NCBI RefSeq assembly: GCF_012641075.1
Contig: NZ_JAAXLJ010000002.1
Location: 1 to 64,000 of the forward strand
DNA length: 64,000 bases
Source of the DNA: Secundilactobacillus angelensis
GTDB lineage: Bacteria > Bacillota > Bacilli > Lactobacillales > Lactobacillaceae
Direction: 5' to 3'
How positions within the stretch are numbered: the stretch's first letter is position 1; each line of letters opens with the position of its first letter. Both the position numbers and the translations under genes were made by a program. The notes below the pieces were generated by a model, which did not search any database, was not told where the DNA came from, and saw nothing but the letters and a program-made list of their open reading frames with translations. Below, piece after piece: positions 11,901-18,106 of the stretch.

Positions 11901-14900
11901 GAATAGCACTTGCACTTGGTGTGTACGTTACCGTAGTCTCCAAATCTTCAGGGTTACCTTCGACATCCAAAGGTACATTTTGGTCATCAACCATTGCGTT
12001 GTCTGGTGTTAAGTCAGCGACTGTAGGTGATGCAAGTGATGTGAAGATCTTCTTGACTGTAGTATCAGCAGTCCCTTTGCCATCTTCGGAAGAACCGGTA
12101 ACAACATAAGATACAGTCTTAATAACATTACCTTTTTCATCCTTAATGACCTTTGGCGTTAACGTCAAAGTTTGAACAGCATCAGGAGCCACACTAACGG
12201 CCTTAGGATTACCATCCGACTGTACTTCATTCTTCACATAGTGAATCGTCCGCTTAACTGTAACTGGCGTGCCATCCTCTACCTTGGAGTTATCAATACC
12301 TGGCTTAGCTGTGTAGATTACCCAGATATCTTGACCATCCGTTTTGTACTGAGAATCTGGACCAATATTATCAGGCAAAGCGTTGAACTGACCGCCGTTA
12401 ACATCAGCAGTTGCATAGTAGTACAGGGTACTGGTATCTAATGTACCGTTGCCGTTATCCAGCGCGGTACCGTCAGTGCCTTTGCCATCTGTTGTTTTAA
12501 TGGTCGGCGGTACGGTGATTTGACTAGTGTAGTCATCACCAACATCACCGCTGATAGGCTTATCAGGTGCGACTTCTGGACCGTCAACATTCTGGTAAAC
12601 GTAGTGAACGGTTCCGGCTGCCTTTTCTTTCGTGTAGTTAACCGCCCGATCAATCTCAATCGGCGAGTTATTCGCGTCCTTAGCAATCTTCAGCGAAACA
12701 TCAACGTTAGCTGCCTTCTGATCATCCGTCAGCGTAGCGCCGGTTGCAGTGTTCGCGAAGGATTCCGTGTAGCCGGGCTGCTTTTGCAGTTCGTTCGTGG
12801 TGAGCTTTGCGACGTTGATCGTATCAGTCCCATCAGAAACGTTACCGTCAGCATCAAGCTTTACATCACCGTTAGTGTTGGTTGTCCATGGACTGTAAGT
12901 GATGGTTGGATCTGTCTTACCCTCTGTATAGGTAACCGTTGCCGTCCGATAAAGGTCGTAATCCTTCAATTCTTCCTTAGTCGTCCCATCACCAACTGGA
13001 GCGCCATATGTGACGTATTCGGTGACTGCCTTAGTCAGCGCATCGTGATTAGTTTGATCCGTATCGCCAGGATTGTCTGGAGTATACGTCGTGTTAGCCT
13101 TGCGCAGATAAGTGTAGAATTCTGCAGGTGTCGTAGCGTCATATGTTTTATCAGTAAGATCAGCTTTTTGTACAGCAACGTAACCGTCTTTAGCGTAATC
13201 ATACAGCTTGGCACCATCAGTTGAAATCTTGGCACCAGTGTCACCATCCAGAACAACTGAAGCAACCTGATTACCATCGTTAGGTGCAAAGCCTGACGTC
13301 TTCTTGGTGTTGGAAACATCAATATAGTGAATTTCAGCACCGGCTGACTTAGTCGCACTCAACGTGATGGTTACTGTTTGATTTGCTTTGCTTGCGATGT
13401 CTTTAACGTCAACGCTACCATCAACAGTAACGTCACTGGCACCAACAGTAGCATCAACTGGCGTTGCGCCGGCCTTTGAAGCACTTAAGGTAGCACCGTT
13501 ATTCGCAGTTGCCTGGTGGTTTTCTGGAATTGCAAATGTACCTGAATCACCGTAACCAGCGGCAAGTAGTTTCGCAGCATCAGTATCGTTGTCTGGATTG
13601 GTATCAGACATATCAGTAACGTAGGTCTTAGCGTTATCTTCGCTGGCAAATGCTAACCACGTGCTGCTTGGCGTAATGCCTGTGACCTTACCACTAGCAT
13701 CTGTCGTAGCCTTGTTCGTTGTTTGCTTTACCCAGTAAAGGGTTTGGTTATCCAATTTAAGCCCAGTTGAACCATCACCTGTAAAGGTAAATGAACGTGT
13801 AGACTGGTGTTCTGCATCGCTAGGATCAGTAGTATCAAATGCAGTCTTCTTAACCAGGTATACATAACCATTAGCACTCTTATGATCAAGCTGATCCTGT
13901 GTGAACTTGCCACTTGGCAGGTTTTCCTGAACAACAAAGTAGTCAGGATACTTCGCTAAAACAGTAGGTTCATCTGTATAGGTGATTGGATCGTCAACGT
14001 TACCAATTGGCACTGGATCAGTTGTTAATACATTTGTTTTACCTGTTGATGAATCTTTTTTAATATCATCTGGAGTAAATCCTGATGTTTTACCAGAATC
14101 AGTCACATCAACATAACTGACTTCACCAGCATTCAACGTTGGGTCATTCAGCTGGAAAGTAACATCAACTGTATCAGTTGCTTTATCCAACTTATAGTTA
14201 ATCTTGGCAGTAACTACACCAGTTGCCGCACCTGAACTATCCTTTGCAATGTCAATTGATGCCGGCTGACCACCCACACCTTCGTCATAGACTGAAGGTG
14301 TGATTAGTTTATTAGGATCAGCAGCTTCTGGATTACCAGCAGACGGGAAACCAATTATCGGCTGCTTATTCGGATTTGCCCAAGTGTATGTGGTCTTCGC
14401 AGCATTGATTGTCTTAGTAATCGTCTTTGTTGCATCATCTGGGTCTGGAACGGTGTACGAGTATGATTGCCCACTCAAAAGAGCGTTCAAAGCTTGTGAA
14501 ACGTCAATACTGGGAATATCAGCTGTTTCTGCTGTTAACGTCTTATCATAAGGTGCTTGAGAAGTATACGTTACATTTCCCGTACCCTCTTGTGAGTACA
14601 CCGTTTGATTATTCTGATTAACGATTGATACTTGCACATTAGCTGAAGTTGTATTTTGAGCCAACAAACTATTCCAAGTGACTTGGTGACCGGTAATTCC
14701 CGTAGTGGAATCATCAGTAAAACCAACTGTCTTCCCGTTTGTTTTAGCGTCAGCAAGCATATTCAACAGCATATCACGTTGAGCATCAGTAAAGTGATAC
14801 GTATAAACTGATTCCCTACCAGTATTATTACCATATAGCGGTGCGGTCGTTGCACTTACTTGCCCCGTCATTGTTGCTGTTGACTTATCAGCGTCAGTTA

Positions 14901-16140
14901 GCGGCTTATTGGGATCACTTATGGCAACATAGAAGTGTTCATTGGGTTTAGGCAAAGCGACCCAAACCTCTGTATCGGGATATGCTTGGTTATCTGTACC
15001 GATTCTAACCGAGGATGTCAAGAATAATCCGAAGGCATTGCCGTTGTCACCGTCTGGAAAGTCACCACCTATATTTTCCATATCAATATGGTTATACACT
15101 AGAGGATCACTCGAAATAGAGATTCTGTTACCCAAACCATCCTTACTATTCGAAATGAAGAACGATTGCCCGGTAATTGTCATTGGAGCGGTGGTATTAC
15201 TGCCAGTCCCTGACCAGCCGGCAAATTGTTTGATTGCAGCAACTTGGCTTTGTGTTAACTCATAGTCGTTAGCCAGATTAATAGTCAACGTATTAGTTGC
15301 TTGATCATAGGTAACAGATCCTTTAGCAGGAGTGTCTACCTTAGTTGGGTCAGTCTTATCATAAACCGCCTGTGGTATCCCAAATTGGTTATCCAGATTA
15401 AACTCTGAAGTATCCGTCGAACCTGATTCAGCTGGATCTAAAGCCGTAATCTCTTGGGCTTTACCGGTTTTAGCAAACTCAGCAGCTGCAGCAGTCTTAA
15501 CCGCATCAATAAGTTGCGTGTCTGTACTGCCTAAGTCAGTCTTTTGGATATCCGCACTCTTGGCTGAAGCATCCGTCTTGGTATCCGTTGCGGATTGCTG
15601 TGCGCTTGCGTCAGCAGTCTTGCTACTGTCGGTAGTAGGTGTCTGCATTGCGTCCGTCTTAGCGGCAGTTTGGGCAGCGACCTTAGTATCAGTTGCTGCT
15701 GGTGCAGCAGTCTTTGAACTGTCTGTTGTAGCCGCCTTAGTCGTTGTCTGCGTTGCAGTCTTACTATCAGTAGTAGGAGTTGCAGTACCTTGAGTCGTTG
15801 TTGCTTGAGCGGTACTGTCAGCTGAAGTACTCTTTACGGCTGTCCCCTGTTGAGTCTGGGTTGTAGCTGGAGTACTGGTCGCAGTACTTGTATTGTGTAA
15901 CGTGACCTGCTTAAGCGCGGTCGCTGATTGATCGATGGTAGTAGTGTTGCTGTTACTACCATCCGTAGCTACTGTGTCCGCTTTAACTTCTTGCGGTAAA
16001 GCAAACGCAGAGATTCCAAAAGTCAGTGTTGCCATTCCAGCAACTAGCCAACGTGTTCCCGCTTTATAGAGCTTGTAATGTACTTTTCGATCAGCGGAAT
16101 CACGTTGCAACTTCTGCCTGTTGAACTTATATTTTTCCAA
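2908..16140 (-). CDS. Giant LPxT-anchored, KxYKxGxxW-signal repetitive adhesin
   Basis: A 4,410-residue cell-wall protein. Residues 1-56 form a KxYKxGxxW signal (YKLYKAGTRW, then a hydrophobic stretch and a site near VKADT). Residues ~57-205 are Ser/Thr/Ala/Gln-rich. Residues ~210-650 look like a globular binding head. Mucin-binding-like modules follow (VSYVDV near 672, EIHYIDV near 935, TVHYVYQNVDG near 1174, TIHYVKN near 1296). From ~1460 to ~3960 come dozens of Asp/Gly-rich repeats built on KDGxTPxV, with short Gly-X-Y runs. A Thr/Asn stalk and PDGNTP-type repeats lead to LPQTS at 4365-4369, a membrane helix and RKKRH. The tail then ends in DDDEDALY, unusual after the basic stop-transfer. 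Start is TTG at 16140 behind GAGGGGGG. No good promoter lies directly upstream in this orientation; the adjacent invertible segment carries one. Ligand unknown. Confidence 0.93.
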   Translation of the reverse strand: MEKYKFNRQKLQRDSADRKVHYKLYKAGTRWLVAGMATLTFGISAFALPQEVKADTVATDGSNSNTTTIDQSATALKQVTLHNTSTATSTPATTQTQQGTAVKSTSADSTAQATTTQGTATPTTDSKTATQTTTKAATTDSSKTAAPAATDTKVAAQTAAKTDAMQTPTTDSSKTADASAQQSATDTKTDASAKSADIQKTDLGSTDTQLIDAVKTAAAAEFAKTGKAQEITALDPAESGSTDTSEFNLDNQFGIPQAVYDKTDPTKVDTPAKGSVTYDQATNTLTINLANDYELTQSQVAAIKQFAGWSGTGSNTTAPMTITGQSFFISNSKDGLGNRISISSDPLVYNHIDMENIGGDFPDGDNGNAFGLFLTSSVRIGTDNQAYPDTEVWVALPKPNEHFYVAISDPNKPLTDADKSTATMTGQVSATTAPLYGNNTGRESVYTYHFTDAQRDMLLNMLADAKTNGKTVGFTDDSTTGITGHQVTWNSLLAQNTTSANVQVSIVNQNNQTVYSQEGTGNVTYTSQAPYDKTLTAETADIPSIDVSQALNALLSGQSYSYTVPDPDDATKTITKTINAAKTTYTWANPNKQPIIGFPSAGNPEAADPNKLITPSVYDEGVGGQPASIDIAKDSSGAATGVVTAKINYKLDKATDTVDVTFQLNDPTLNAGEVSYVDVTDSGKTSGFTPDDIKKDSSTGKTNVLTTDPVPIGNVDDPITYTDEPTVLAKYPDYFVVQENLPSGKFTQDQLDHKSANGYVYLVKKTAFDTTDPSDAEHQSTRSFTFTGDGSTGLKLDNQTLYWVKQTTNKATTDASGKVTGITPSSTWLAFASEDNAKTYVTDMSDTNPDNDTDAAKLLAAGYGDSGTFAIPENHQATANNGATLSASKAGATPVDATVGASDVTVDGSVDVKDIASKANQTVTITLSATKSAGAEIHYIDVSNTKKTSGFAPNDGNQVASVVLDGDTGAKISTDGAKLYDYAKDGYVAVQKADLTDKTYDATTPAEFYTYLRKANTTYTPDNPGDTDQTNHDALTKAVTEYVTYGAPVGDGTTKEELKDYDLYRTATVTYTEGKTDPTITYSPWTTNTNGDVKLDADGNVSDGTDTINVAKLTTNELQKQPGYTESFANTATGATLTDDQKAANVDVSLKIAKDANNSPIEIDRAVNYTKEKAAGTVHYVYQNVDGPEVAPDKPISGDVGDDYTSQITVPPTIKTTDGKGTDGTALDNGNGTLDTSTLYYYATADVNGGQFNALPDNIGPDSQYKTDGQDIWVIYTAKPGIDNSKVEDGTPVTVKRTIHYVKNEVQSDGNPKAVSVAPDAVQTLTLTPKVIKDEKGNVIKTVSYVVTGSSEDGKGTADTTVKKIFTSLASPTVADLTPDNAMVDDQNVPLDVEGNPEDLETTVTYTPSASAIQSLTVPDKDDQGNETGTGNTVYFYKGPKVTDLKDIPADDMIGQVIVKNGETPKLDLNVKNTDTDPKDNKTTYTIYNGTTEVGTFDAQNGEDGKAPNIYSFTVDTPATKGQDGTITQAASHTTYFYTGDKIPDPAQGTQLTQADIEKNKDTEIGHVTVDDPLIGAQDNHDGTFTLTVNGQPSGTAVAMPKGNIPAFVAGDHVDKTDTANGYTPIYIFADGDTTNTAGGNRTEVDIPDAPAGNLPDLDLQDNHDGTFELTINGVGTGTPITLPTKAPTIHSVTVNDTDKGTHTTYFYTGDVPATHTDGTAITPESPLTYEDVQNAKNPIIGDVETHDGEDGQTPQVETIPDPDDPSKNVYNFYIPGPNNSHQSIGTVEEPTPEAIHSFTVDKLGDATTGTPTQHTTYFYTGDVLKPAEGEDALTPADIPAGAKVGEVTVSDGVSPQIETIPDPDDSTKNVYSFYVTGPDGHHQSVGTIPIPKDGQTPTIQTADKYAKDGTTVIGKTITVNSFKDDGTPDVQTFVVLNPPIITHADVKDDPTNKDKVTGEEITITSYDNDGNPTKENFTIKNGTDGSSNTNGDPHIKEEGGNLILFIPAGKDADGNDVPEKDLGTVPLPGAGDTITAERVKDTDKPGIGGVKITVTHATGDPTITYLYDGENGKNAQTPSVKPGTDEKGNKVLTFFIPANGDTPEQDLGNIPAPKDGDTITTSAIDGDADHPNGGILITIKHGDGSKDTTETIWNGNDGATPVVDPKGTDNGDGTTTYQFTVNGKPTGSFTVKDGKDGADGQAVQAKTGMDINGNPVIIFFTPAHDDIPENDMVTIPQPKDGDTITATPIDGDADHPNGGTLLTIKHGDGSDDTTQTIWNGNDGASPVVDPKGIDNGDGTTTYNMTVNGQPAGSFTVKNGNDGKDGTPLSVKPGTDKDGKPTLVFYIPGPKGDGTDDTDISTLPVPNTGDTITSERVTDTDKPGVSGVKITVTHANGDPDTISYIYDGATPEITPSQDGKSFTISIGGKDVATIKNGEDGKTPEITVTPNKDDAGNVISNTLTITTPGSTDAPQTVTISNGATPTFTKTETGYDIMLNGTKVGELKDGEDGKTPTVTTKPATDENGKPIGTTLVINGQDSGTILNGPKGDTGDSPVITPELDDSGNPTGNFVIKVGDKTVGTLQNGKDGKTPEFTENKDTDGKVLGYTITIDGKTVGTITNGKDGSVVTTKPLMDGDKQIGVTLVIDGKDSGTILNGPQGEKGDKGDPGSSPVITPEVDENGQPTGNFTITVGEQTVGTLRSGKDGATPQFNPVKDNDGNVTGYDILVNNTKVGSITNGKDGATPVITQTPTTDGDGNVTGTTITITTPGSDKTQTINVTNGKDGSTPVLTPEKDDNGNIIGYAITINGNPAGELKNGKDGSVVTTKPALDKDGNQIGVTIVIDGKDGDTILNGKDGASPVITPEKDPNGNPTGTLDIVIDGKTVGTLHNGVDGKTPDFTPVKDDQGNIISYNITIDGKTVGSIKNGVDGKTPVITQTPEKDTDGKTIGTTITITTPGSDQPAQTINISNGKDGTDGKTPQVKAVPGADGKTSYVFYTIDPDGTEHDFGTIDAPKDGKSITVTDTSKDDQGNTVVTFSDGTKATIDKGADGKDAQTPRVKEVTDGDGNKTLVFYIPGQNGSDDQVVGNVPAPKDGHTPLVEPLKDDNGNVTNYQFYYTNDQGEKVSTGIVPAPKDGSTPTVKPYTGTDGKTGYTFTLNGVDYNVTNGVDGQDGEDGTDGKDLTVTGSTIDQDGNTIVTFSDGHNVKIPAGAAGKDGQTPRVKEVPNPDGTKSLVFYIPGPAGDGSDDTVLGKVDAPKDGTNGTDGKDGQTPTVKPIKDADGNTISYEFYIPGPTGDGSDDKIMGIVPAPKDGKDGAALTVKSQLINSDGNTVVTFSDGSQIIVNKGKDGTNGTDGKDAPTPQVRTVKGEDGTNAYEFYVVNPDGSTTTIGTVKAPKDGINGTNGVDGKDAQTPQVKEVTNSDGSKSYEFYITNPDGSTTDMGNVPAPKDGKDGETPTVTPHTDGEGNVDGYTFTIDGHDYTVKNGEDGKDLTIKSSTTDKDGNTVIIFSDGSTVTVDKGAKGDKGDKGDQGEPGETPQVKAVVGQDGKTSYVFYTIGEDGKEVDVGTVDAPKDGQDAQTPQVKEVTNNDGSKSYVFYITNPDGSEKTVGNVPAPKDGQDGETPTVTPYDKDGQTGFTFTIGGKDYTVLNGKDGVDGKDGLTPQMKVVKGEDGTTSYEFYVNNPDGSETPVGLITAPKDGQDGKTPSVEPITDANGNTVSYNFYYTNDKGEKVTLGMVPAPKDGQTPTVTPHTDGDGNVDGWTFTLNGKDYTVKNGQDGADGQSITVVSQAPDADGNTVVTFSDGSQVKIPNGKDGKNGQTPQVKAVENTDGTTSYEFYVLNPDGSTTTVGKVNAPKDGVDGKTPHVEAIKDGDGNIVAYNFYYTNADGDKVSVGRVDAPKNGVDGKDGQTPTVAPHYDADGNVDGWTFTLNGIDYTLKDGKDGKDGADGKDGQTPQIDPSKTVVNKEAGTTTYYFTYPDGSNAGSITVPNGGGSTTGDGTGTGNGGINITNNNINNGGGSDGQGTDSSTTSNTSTTTNTTTNPDGSKTVKTVEIIINPDGSKTTKTTTTTTPGEDGADSTTTINIVTTPADNTKPSDNNGGNTGTDGSSTNTTKTVTITNNTDGSTTTKTVIVTIVTDPSGNKTTTTTTEIVTTPGKDNTDNNGGNNSNTTTNKTVTITNGPDGSKTTETVIITTITNPDGSKSTTTTDTIEKVPGGVTPNGNTPDGNTPDGNKPGGNTPDGNVPNGNVPDGNTPTGNTPTGNNTPGGNTPTGNTPTGDNTTTTTGDNTVVPGGDNGQTTTTDGDSTGVDGDSLIGDNGTDTDNGGVVTETGYDTEGGKAAPTATTQVLSGTSNTKQASVAAKTLPQTSETNDGEAAVMLGIGASVLEAAMVYGALKRKKRHDDDEDALY
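16105..16133 (+). promoter_or_regulatory. Candidate promoter for the recombinase, inside the adhesin 5' end
   Basis: TTGCAA (16105-16110), a 17-base spacer and TATATT (16128-16133) read rightwards. It lies within the first codons of the adhesin, antisense to it and outside the invertible segment. In the present orientation it would transcribe the left crossover site, the attenuator hairpin and the recombinase. Confidence 0.5.
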
Positions 16141-16170
16141 TGAAATTTCCCCCCTCGTAAATTTTCGATG

Positions 16171-16198
16171 TACCTTTTCGGGTACACCCCAAAAAGTA
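16171..16198. repeat. Left candidate crossover site of the serine recombinase
   Basis: On the minus strand the core is GGGT-GT-ACCC (16189-16180): palindromic arms around an asymmetric central dinucleotide. The dyad extends outward, ACCC(C/G)AAAA(A/G)GTA on both sides. This is the usual architecture of Hin/Gin/Pin crossover sites. The right copy at 17127-17154 has the same core in opposite orientation. Confidence 0.65.
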
Positions 16199-16206
16199 TA
16201 AAATTT

Positions 16207-16239
16207 GAAGTGAGGCCATTGGGTCTCACTTCATTTTTT
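16207..16239 (+). terminator. Attenuator/terminator hairpin before the recombinase
   Basis: An 11-bp stem with one G-U pair (16207-16217 with 16222-16232, 4-nt loop) is followed by ATTTTTT and then immediately by the recombinase ribosome site. Transcription entering from the left would be expected to stop here most of the time, keeping invertase levels low. Confidence 0.7.
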
Positions 16240-16254
16240 GTAGGAGGATTTTTC

Positions 16255-16848
16255 ATGATATACGGTTATGCGCGCGTCAGTACTAAAGACCAAAACCTTG
16301 CTCGGCAGATCCAAGCATTGTCCGATTTGGGCGTTGATAGAATATTCAAAGAAAAGGCTTCAGGGTCTAATCTATCCCGGCCAATCTTAAAGAAACTGCT
16401 AGCGTTATTAAAGCCAGATGATGTGATCAAAGTCCTTAGTCTGGATCGACTAGGCCGCAATGCAAATGACGTGACCAATGTGATCATCGAAATCCGAAGT
16501 AAAGGCGCCAACATTGACTTTCTGGACATCCCATCATACGAAGATGTTCGAGATGAAAACACCCGCAACTTACTCAGTTCAATTACCATTGAACTGCAGA
16601 AATACCTGGCAGCTGAGGAGCGCAAAAAGATCCTTGAGCGCCAACGTCAAGGTATCGCACTCGCTAAGCTAAGGGGCGTCTATCAAGGACGGCCTATTCT
16701 TTATGGGCCAAACGTCTCAAACTCGGATAGAAGGAAAACTTACTTTGAAATCAAACGTTTATTAAAAGCTGACACCCCCGTCCGCAGGATTCAACAGCTC
16801 ACGGGAAGAAGTATCACCCTGATTCAGCGCATCAAGAGAGAGTTGTAA
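16255..16848 (+). CDS. Serine recombinase, Pin/Hin-like DNA invertase family
   Basis: A 197-residue resolvase/invertase-family protein. The N-terminal catalytic domain has the nucleophile motif YARVSTKDQ (Ser at residue 10) and LDRLGRNANDV with the conserved arginines. A long E-helix region (TIELQKYLAAEERKKILERQRQG) leads to a short C-terminal helix-turn-helix (TGRSITLIQRIK). The size fits small invertases, not large transposon integrases. ATG at 16255 is chosen over upstream possibilities because TAGGAGG ends 7 bases before it. It is divergent from the giant adhesin and flanked by inverted crossover-like sites (16171-16198 and 17127-17154), which fits a local DNA inversion role. An alternative is a resolvase left from a mobile element, but no transposase or other mobile genes are nearby. 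Confidence 0.9.
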   Translation: MIYGYARVSTKDQNLARQIQALSDLGVDRIFKEKASGSNLSRPILKKLLALLKPDDVIKVLSLDRLGRNANDVTNVIIEIRSKGANIDFLDIPSYEDVRDENTRNLLSSITIELQKYLAAEERKKILERQRQGIALAKLRGVYQGRPILYGPNVSNSDRRKTYFEIKRLLKADTPVRRIQQLTGRSITLIQRIKREL

Positions 16849-17000
16849 TTCGCTTTGTAAGAGTTAAAAAATTATAAATATTGTTTATGGGGTTAATCTT
16901 TCTATGATTCATATTTGTAATTATGTTTATATAAGTGTTTTAAATATCCACTTTGCTTTATAAATAATCATATTTTCAGATGTGTCCCATCTGGCGCGGG

Positions 17001-17029
17001 TTGTACATTTATGTATCCGGTGCTATATT
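17001..17029 (+). promoter_or_regulatory. Strong extended -10 promoter inside the invertible segment
   Basis: TTGTAC (17001-17006), 17-base spacer, TATATT (17024-17029) preceded by TGC (extended -10). It is followed by a leader with a GGGGGAGG ribosome site and a short reading frame. It faces right, away from the adhesin, in this orientation. Confidence 0.65.
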
Positions 17030-17063
17030 GCTATTGAGTTTAGCGAACTAGAAATTCTATCTC

Positions 17064-17148
17064 GGGGGAGGAAGAAATTGCTAGGAAAACTGCTAGTTTA
17101 CTGAACAACTTGCAAAGAAGTTTTTGTATGTTTATGGGTGTACCCTAA
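17064..17148 (+). other. Ribosome site and short reading frame ending at the crossover
   Basis: A near-ideal ribosome site (17064-17071) precedes a frame open from 17044 to 17145 and closed by TAA at 17146-17148, directly after the crossover core. ATT at 17077 is in this frame at ideal spacing but is a very rare start; TTG 17110, ATG 17128 and ATG 17134 are further in-frame options. TTG at 17078 is also well spaced but in another frame and gives only 8 residues. If the segment is inverted, the long frame joins in phase to the codons upstream of the adhesin start and runs into it without a stop. Confidence 0.4.
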
Positions 17149-17154
17149 AAAGTT
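17127..17154. repeat. Right candidate crossover site of the serine recombinase
   Basis: Core GGGT-GT-ACCC at 17136-17145 on the plus strand, identical over 10 bases to the left site read on the minus strand. Flanks also agree (AAAA, then GT two bases further, on the right; TTTT.TA..TTT on the left). Opposite orientation of the central GT predicts inversion, not deletion. Confidence 0.65.
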
Positions 17155-17353
17155 ATGCGCTTATTTTGCCCTTAATCAAATCTTAATATTTATACAATCG
17201 AAAAAAGTTTCACCATTTTTTTCAATTTTTACTAAATTTTTGGGATTTGTAGAGTTCTCCCGGCTTATACGTCAGTAATTTCGCTGTGGATGTCAATTAC
17301 TAGACAGGTAAAATTTGACTGTTGATAATGACTTGCCCAGAGATATACATTAA
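17155..17353. other. AT-rich non-coding stretch right of the switch
   Basis: Between the right crossover and the stop of the ComK-like gene I see only AT-rich sequence and no credible gene. In the inverted state this flank would lie upstream of the recombinase. A consensus TTGACA is present on the minus strand near 17300, but without a well-spaced -10. Confidence 0.5.
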
Positions 17354-18106
17354 TCAGAACTCGGTTTCCGGAATCTGATCATATTGTTGCTTGTTGAGTT
17401 CCTTATCGACCTGCTCGTGGAACTCCAGGAAACCGACTTTTTGTAACACTTGTGCCCGCTTCAGCCGATCTTCTTCCACGATGGCTTTCTTCAAGTCTGC
17501 TGGGCTGAGTCGGAACTCCTTGTCGTCTAGGATGGGACACATGAGGATTAGCTTCTGCCTGAAGTAACTGGCGATCTGCTTGCACCTCTTTTGCCGGTGT
17601 CGAATGGCAAATTCGGATAGTTGCCATTCCAGCACCATCTGATTAGCGACTACCACCCTGCTGACATTATCGAAGTGGTACCAAAAGTCGCGGCGGTGAT
17701 GCCAGCGAAACCAGCTCCGATTCTCGGATATGCGCTGATTCATCGGCATGAGCCAAAAGTCTTGGCAGATGAACGGTACCGACTTTTTGATCCCCAGTGC
17801 CCGGCCGGCGGTGCGCCTGATATCGTTATAGAAGTCGACAGCGAAGGTTTCTCGCAGGCGCTTCATCATCTGGCAAGTGGTTGTCCTGGCCTTGATGATG
17901 CGCTGATTATCATAGATGACGATCGTGTTATGAATGTCTTGGGTTTCGATCTTGTTGATCAGGGCGACCACGTGGTGCCAGTCTGGTACGAAGATCAGGT
18001 CTTCATTGCTGACGACCACGTCTGCAAGTTCCAGCTTCTCTGGTACCAGGTACCCTTGCTCTTCGACTTTTGCGCGGCATTCCGGCGTAAGGTCCATATA
18101 GTGCAT
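17354..18106 (-). CDS. ComK-like competence transcription factor (probable)
   Basis: A 250-residue basic, aromatic-rich protein. The middle (about residues 88-190) resembles ComK: a basic run ending in GRALGIKKSVPF, a stretch with MPMNQRIS where ComK has its FPT segment, then W.RWH and a C-terminal run of S-F-x-x-x-x-R-Q-x-R type (ComK: WISH ... SFQNQ). ComK binds AT-rich boxes upstream of DNA-uptake genes and activates them; B. subtilis ComK is about 190 residues, so this one has an N-terminal extension (residues 1-60). ATG 18106 lies 11 bases from AGGAGG. No other competence gene is nearby. The similarity is from memory of the family and is moderate; an unrelated regulator is possible. Confidence 0.5.
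   Translation of the reverse strand: MHYMDLTPECRAKVEEQGYLVPEKLELADVVVSNEDLIFVPDWHHVVALINKIETQDIHNTIVIYDNQRIIKARTTTCQMMKRLRETFAVDFYNDIRRTAGRALGIKKSVPFICQDFWLMPMNQRISENRSWFRWHHRRDFWYHFDNVSRVVVANQMVLEWQLSEFAIRHRQKRCKQIASYFRQKLILMCPILDDKEFRLSPADLKKAIVEEDRLKRAQVLQKVGFLEFHEQVDKELNKQQYDQIPETEF

Larger units (their letters stand above)
16185..17140. mobile_element. Candidate invertible promoter segment (phase switch) carrying its own invertase
   Basis: About 956 bp between the central dinucleotides of two inverted crossover-like sites. It contains an attenuator hairpin, the whole serine recombinase gene and, near its right end, a strong promoter plus ribosome site pointing outward to the right. Inversion would place that promoter and leader directly upstream of the adhesin start codon, about 45 bases from the left crossover. 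As sequenced the promoter reads into a stretch with no gene, so this orientation should be OFF. The parts are seen in the sequence; the switching is inferred. Confidence 0.6.

Noticed and set aside
13035-13358. Minus-strand 107-codon frame inside the adhesin
   Set aside because: Out-of-frame shadow of the adhesin gene with no start signals.
16255-16848. Recombinase as part of a transposon (resolvase)
   Set aside because: No transposase, terminal inverted repeats or target duplication nearby; the flanking dyad sites favour a local invertase.
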